A stretch of DNA of 64,000 nucleotides from assembly GCF_028689305.1 (NCBI RefSeq), contig NZ_JAQTWM010000001.1, positions 16,430-80,429 of the forward strand. Direction: 5' to 3'. Positions within the stretch are counted from its first letter, which is position 1, and every line of letters starts with the position of its first letter. Of the stretch, positions 59,644 through 64,000 are shown piece by piece. The notes under the pieces are model-generated. The model ran no database searches. It was not told the DNA's origin and worked only from the letters and a program-made list of their open reading frames with translations. Source of the DNA: Rhodoferax sp. GTDB taxonomy: Bacteria; Pseudomonadota; Gammaproteobacteria; Burkholderiales; Burkholderiaceae_C. A program made the translations under genes and the position numbers.

Positions 59644-60204
59644 CTAATGGGAAATATTATCTCTCTTTAAAACTTTCAAGGCTGTCAAAAAAATAATTCT
59701 GACATCAAAAAAAATAGATTTTTTTTGCATGTATTCAATATCAAGCGCCACTTTCTCAGGTATAGGAAGCTCATCACGGCCATTGATCTGCGCCCATCCA
59801 GTCAAACCTGGGAGCAATTGATGAACGCCGGCATCGGTACGTAATTGAATCAAATCATGTTGATTGAATAGGGCGGGTCGCGGCCCGACAAAACTCATAT
59901 CACCATGAATAATGCTCCATAACTGTGGCAATTCATCGAGACTGGATTTCCTCAAAAAACCGCCAACCGGGGTCAAATAAGCACCTGGGTTATTCAACAA
60001 ATGCGTAGCCACTGCCGGTGTCCCTATTTGCATACTGCGAAATTTGGGCATTTTGAACAACCTATTGTTCTGCCCCACCCGATCAGACCAATACAACACG
60101 GGCCCCCTGGAGGTCAAGGCAACGACAAGCGCAATCAAGATGACCGGAACCATCAAAACCAGACTGGCAAACACGGCCAAAACCAAATCAAAAATTCTTT
60201 TCAC
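59644..60204 (-). CDS. undecaprenyl-phosphate sugar phosphotransferase
   Basis: MKRIFDLVLAVFASLVLMVPVILIALVVALTSRGPVLYWSDRVGQNNRLFKMPKFRSM; SLDELPQLWSIIHGDMSFVGPRP. Confidence 0.93.
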   Translation of the reverse strand: MKRIFDLVLAVFASLVLMVPVILIALVVALTSRGPVLYWSDRVGQNNRLFKMPKFRSMQIGTPAVATHLLNNPGAYLTPVGGFLRKSSLDELPQLWSIIHGDMSFVGPRPALFNQHDLIQLRTDAGVHQLLPGLTGWAQINGRDELPIPEKVALDIEYMQKKSIFFDVRIIFLTALKVLKRDNISH

Positions 60205-61139
60205 GGTGATGTCACTCCAGCGGCAGCCCGCATCAACCCTTCTTGCACAGATACAGGTGGCGTCCAGCCCAACAAATTCCTGCTCTTGGCGCTATCCACC
60301 TGCAAATTGGCGCACAGACGCTGCACCGCGCCGCCCTTGCCAATCAGCCCCCCAATCAACTGGAGTGTCCATACAGGCACCGGCAACAAACGAACAGGAA
60401 CACCAAGCGCCTGGGCTAGTCCGCGAACCAGTTCGGACGTGGATAAATCCTTCCCGTCACTGACCAGAAAGGTCTGACCAGCACTTTGAGGGTGCGAAAT
60501 ACAGGTCATGAGGAAGTCCACCAAGTTATCCAGGGCAATCAAGCTGCGTTGATTGTGGACAGCGCCAAGGGGCAAAGGCCAGCCCTTGACCACGACACGC
60601 ATCAAGGCGTCAAAATTGGCCTTGACACCCGGACCATAAACCAAAGGCGGCCGAATGATGACCAGCTCCAGGCCGGTGGCCTCAGCGATGGCCCGCAAGC
60701 CTTGTTCGGCCTCATATTTGCTGATCGCATAGTTATCTTGCGGATCAGGAACATCAGACTCCCGGAAAACGACCCCGGGTCGCGTGAACTCACCATTGAC
60801 CTTGATGGAGCTGACAAAAACAAAACGCTTCACGCCCGCCGCAACGGCCTGGCGCGCCAAGTTGAGCGTCCCATCAACATTGACACGACGAAATTCAGCC
60901 ATAGGATCCTCAGCCGTATCGTCCATGACATGAACACGTGCCGCCAAGTGCACCACCACGCTGACACCCGTCAAGGCAGTCGACCAATCCGTCGACGCAT
61001 GGATATCCCCAACGACAAAAGCACCCGGGATCGACTCCGAAGTTCGCACAGCGGCCCGGACAACCTCCCCCTCTAGCTGCAGACGGGCACACAGCGCACG
61101 CCCAATCAACCCGTTGGCGCCAGTTACCAAGATACTCAT
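60201..61139 (-). CDS. NAD-dependent epimerase/dehydratase (SDR)
   Basis: MSILVTGANGLIGRALCARL; YAISKYEAEQGL. Confidence 0.9.
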   Translation of the reverse strand: MSILVTGANGLIGRALCARLQLEGEVVRAAVRTSESIPGAFVVGDIHASTDWSTALTGVSVVVHLAARVHVMDDTAEDPMAEFRRVNVDGTLNLARQAVAAGVKRFVFVSSIKVNGEFTRPGVVFRESDVPDPQDNYAISKYEAEQGLRAIAEATGLELVIIRPPLVYGPGVKANFDALMRVVVKGWPLPLGAVHNQRSLIALDNLVDFLMTCISHPQSAGQTFLVSDGKDLSTSELVRGLAQALGVPVRLLPVPVWTLQLIGGLIGKGGAVQRLCANLQVDSAKSRNLLGWTPPVSVQEGLMRAAAGVTSP

Positions 61140-61915
61140 AACCGATGCTGCGACTTAAGTTGACGATATTCCGCAGAGCATAAAAACCGCAACATGCTGC
61201 CGACATGCCAGCGCAGATACCTCAGACTACGATGACTGCGTCGTTGGGCATGATGCACCACACAAGAACCCGGGTCCACGACGACGCGCAGACCAATCAG
61301 GTGCAGCCTGGCGCAGATGTCCACGTCCTCGTAATACAGGAAATAGCGTTCGTTGAACCCCTTCAGGTTTTCAAAAACTGCATGAGGAAACAGCATGAAC
61401 ATACCGGCCACCCAATCCACATCCACCAGCTCGTCACCCAAGGCATAGTCAATTGATCGAGTTTTCTTGACCAGTTTTCCCATGATTTTTTTCAATGTCG
61501 GAAACCGCCGTGCGCTGTCTTCCGTGGTTCCCGATGGATTCAGGACTCGTGGCGCCACAATACCAATCTTGACTTCCTCCAAACACCCCAGCAACGCCTG
61601 GAACGGGCACACATCCAGACGAATATCCGGGTTGAGCACACAAAAATAGTCACCCCGCGCAACCCTGAAGGCCTGGTTATGGTTGGCACCAAACCCTTGA
61701 GGCACCGTATTTCTGATGACCGTGATAGGGTAGAAAAAATGGTGCTCATCCACGGTGAAAACCTCGTGAATATTGAGCGTCAAGATCAGTTCAATCGCTT
61801 GCCCATGACAATGGGCATGTATATCCTGCATCAAGTCCATCACCATATCCATTTGTCCATGGCTGACCACTGAAATGGAAATGGTGACAGGTCGGGATTC
61901 GGTTATTTTTTCCAT
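61136..61915 (-). CDS. glycosyltransferase family 2
   Basis: VRNTVPQGFGANHNQAFRVARGDYFCVLNPDI; DWVAGMFMLFPHAVFENLKGFNERYFLYYEDVDIC. Confidence 0.88.
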   Translation of the reverse strand: MEKITESRPVTISISVVSHGQMDMVMDLMQDIHAHCHGQAIELILTLNIHEVFTVDEHHFFYPITVIRNTVPQGFGANHNQAFRVARGDYFCVLNPDIRLDVCPFQALLGCLEEVKIGIVAPRVLNPSGTTEDSARRFPTLKKIMGKLVKKTRSIDYALGDELVDVDWVAGMFMLFPHAVFENLKGFNERYFLYYEDVDICARLHLIGLRVVVDPGSCVVHHAQRRSHRSLRYLRWHVGSMLRFLCSAEYRQLKSQHRL

Positions 61916-62715
61916 CGCAAATAGGCTGTATAGATCATCAACCGACGTACGTATTTCAAAATAGAGTACAACACCAGGATCGAGAACTGAATGGCATTGA
62001 TACATCGATCTTTGTAAAGACGCTGATAATTCCCCAGGTCGCTGCGCTCCATGAGCCAGATTTGAGAGCTGAGCCCCGTGACACCAAACGGATTCTTATA
62101 AATAGCCGCCAAAGCAACCGGTAATTTCACGACACGCGTGCTGGTGCACACAATCCGCATCCAGAGCATATGGTCTTCCATATACCGTTGCCGTTCTATG
62201 AATCGGTGTTGAATATCGCGTCTCACCATCACCGATGGTGTCACAAACTGATTTTTGAAAATCATGCGCCACTTGCTCACCGGCTGTGCTGCTTCTTTGC
62301 CAAGCTCCCAATACGGCAACACCTCCTGCTTCAAAAACCGGCATTCATGCCCCGACATCAGAACATCAGGATTGGCCACCATATAACCGTACTGAACTTC
62401 AATTTTCCGAAGATGCCAGGCATCGTCTGCGTCAAGAAAAGCAATCATGGGCTGGCTGGCAGCGGCCCACCCCGCGTTGCGGGCACTACCAGCGCCCACA
62501 TTCTGATCCAGTAAAACCAGTTTGACCCATCCGGGCTCGTATCGTTCCCGCAACTCATACAACAGCGCCCGGGTGCCATCCTGACTGGCATCGTCCACCA
62601 GAACCAGCTCCATCGGCAATACCGTCTGGGCAGCTACCGAGGCCACCGCCCGCTCAAGGGTTTTGGCGCACCGAAAACAGGGGATGATCACACTCACGGC
62701 AGCAGTTTTGCTCAT
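61903..62715 (-). CDS. glycosyltransferase family 2
   Basis: VSVIIPCFRCAKTLERAVASVAAQTVLPMELVLVDDASQDGT; IAFLDADDAWH. Confidence 0.9.
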   Translation of the reverse strand: MSKTAAVSVIIPCFRCAKTLERAVASVAAQTVLPMELVLVDDASQDGTRALLYELRERYEPGWVKLVLLDQNVGAGSARNAGWAAASQPMIAFLDADDAWHLRKIEVQYGYMVANPDVLMSGHECRFLKQEVLPYWELGKEAAQPVSKWRMIFKNQFVTPSVMVRRDIQHRFIERQRYMEDHMLWMRIVCTSTRVVKLPVALAAIYKNPFGVTGLSSQIWLMERSDLGNYQRLYKDRCINAIQFSILVLYSILKYVRRLMIYTAYLRWKK

Positions 62716-63539
62716 GATTGAGCCACCCCTTTGATCACCGCGCGGACACGAGCGAGCTGCCCCGCGAACAAGCGCTTCAACAGCATCAAACCCACCATGA
62801 CCGACACAGAAAACCATGGTAGCGGAGCATGCCGGCGCAAAAATCGAACACCTGAACGCGTGAAATATTCATCCAGCAGAGGACTCCCCTGGCCAAGACT
62901 GGCTGACTGTTGGTGCCAAACCCGGGACCCGGCCGCCACGGCCAGCCGCCAGCCGGCCTGACGTAGACGAAAACCCAAATCGGTATCCTCCCAATACATA
63001 AAAAAGGACTGTTCGTCAAAAAGGCCTATCGCCTGCAGGGCTTCACGGCGCAACAACAATGACGCACCAGATACAAAATCCAGTTCAGCGGGTTGTCTTT
63101 GGTGCCGTGAACCCCCACGCCAAAGCTGCACCTTGCCACCGCCCCACAACTGGACCTGATCAGCCGGTGCCACCTCGTACAACACCGAACCCACAGCCCC
63201 GACAGCCGGATTTTGCTCAGCCACAGCGACCATCTCCGACAAGGCCTGGGGATCCACAGTGGCATCGCTATTGATCAGCCAGACATAATCTGCGCCCCGC
63301 TCAAGCGCTTTGCGAATACCCACATTGCACCCGCCCCCGAAGCCCAGATTGGCCCCCGTCTGGAGCAACTCAAGCCCCGGTTGGTGACGCAAAAGATGTT
63401 CTGCCGACCCATCGGTTGAGCCATTGTCAACCACGATCAAACTGAAATTGGGGTACTCCAGCTTCTGCAGGGATGCAATACACCCCAGCGTGTCACGCCA
63501 ACCATTCCAGTTAAGCACCACCACGTCCACACGCTTCAT
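62712..63539 (-). CDS. glycosyltransferase family 2
   Basis: VDVVVLNWNGWRDTLGCIASLQKLEYPNFSLIVVDNGSTDGS; LFDEQSFFMYWEDTDLGFRLRQAGW. Confidence 0.9.
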   Translation of the reverse strand: MKRVDVVVLNWNGWRDTLGCIASLQKLEYPNFSLIVVDNGSTDGSAEHLLRHQPGLELLQTGANLGFGGGCNVGIRKALERGADYVWLINSDATVDPQALSEMVAVAEQNPAVGAVGSVLYEVAPADQVQLWGGGKVQLWRGGSRHQRQPAELDFVSGASLLLRREALQAIGLFDEQSFFMYWEDTDLGFRLRQAGWRLAVAAGSRVWHQQSASLGQGSPLLDEYFTRSGVRFLRRHAPLPWFSVSVMVGLMLLKRLFAGQLARVRAVIKGVAQS

Positions 63540-64000
63540 GCCGGTGTCCCTGTCTTGGGTTTGAACCGCAACGCCTGCTTCTCGACAAAATGCCAGGACA
63601 GGTAGGCCAGCGTTGCCGTCACCAGGAAAGACAAGCCCAGATACAAACCAAACGGCCAGCCACGCCCCTGTCCCATCTGCGCAATGGTCTGTTGCACCGG
63701 GAAAGCAAAAATGTACATGCCGTAGGACAGATCGCCCAACCGATCAGTCAAACCGGCCCCCACAGCCGTTTTTTGGGCCATGATCACCAAGGCAGCAGCA
63801 AACAACAAAATGGCGGTGCGTTCCACTCCGCGGGAATCCACAACCAGAAACACGACAAAGACCAGCGCACTCCACAGCAACACCTTTTCCCTGTCTACCG
63901 GTGCCTTGGTGCTGACATGCCCGTACCAGACACCCCACCAAAAAAAGCCGACCATTTCAACATGTGTAATGTATTTGTCCCCCACAACACGTGTGCCAAA
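63536..64000 (-). CDS. acyltransferase 3 family protein, C-terminal part (truncated by window end)
   Basis: Multi-TM; LGDLSYGMYIFAFPVQQTIAQMG...YLSWHFVEKQALRFK. Confidence 0.85.
   Translation of the reverse strand, partial: FGTRVVGDKYITHVEMVGFFWWGVWYGHVSTKAPVDREKVLLWSALVFVVFLVVDSRGVERTAILLFAAALVIMAQKTAVGAGLTDRLGDLSYGMYIFAFPVQQTIAQMGQGRGWPFGLYLGLSFLVTATLAYLSWHFVEKQALRFKPKTGTPA

Overview
The window looks like a betaproteobacterial (Comamonadaceae-like) chromosome segment, judged from protein style and repeats only. Housekeeping flanks: dapF (partial), MazG-like, NUDIX/MBL fusion, mtfA, S4 pseudouridine synthase, nhaR, a cysteine-free IscR-like Rrf2 regulator, rnpB (minus strand), LysE, phoD-like, htpX, DUF3025, NYN protein, pyrC, an Atm1-like ABC exporter and a CZB-domain chemoreceptor on the left; a fatty-acid oxidation block (thiolase, FadB-like, acyl-CoA dehydrogenase, TetR), slmA, argB and a polysaccharide/glycosyltransferase cluster on the right. 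The accessory core (about 22.7-45.7 kb) is a RiPP locus of the NHLP/TOMM type: TolC, HlyD-type NHLM secretion protein, C39-peptidase ABC transporter, second NHLM ABC transporter, orphan substrate-binding proteins, a cNMP-domain/SLC13-type permease, five candidate precursor peptides, a leader-binding/YcaO cyclodehydratase fusion, a SagB-type dehydrogenase and a double-GNAT-like acetyltransferase. Next to it is the most unusual feature: an ECF sigma factor operon whose soluble zinc-finger anti-sigma factor appears to carry a C-terminal Nif11-type RiPP leader domain, divergent from a lipoprotein subtilase whose I9-like propeptide seems to be encoded as a separate downstream gene. Other points: two precursor cores with no Cys/Ser and at most one Thr, tandemly duplicated precursors with conserved leaders and divergent cores, and a dispersed hairpin repeat family (8 copies) found twice in-frame inside CDSs. 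All homology calls are from reading the sequence; no searches were run.
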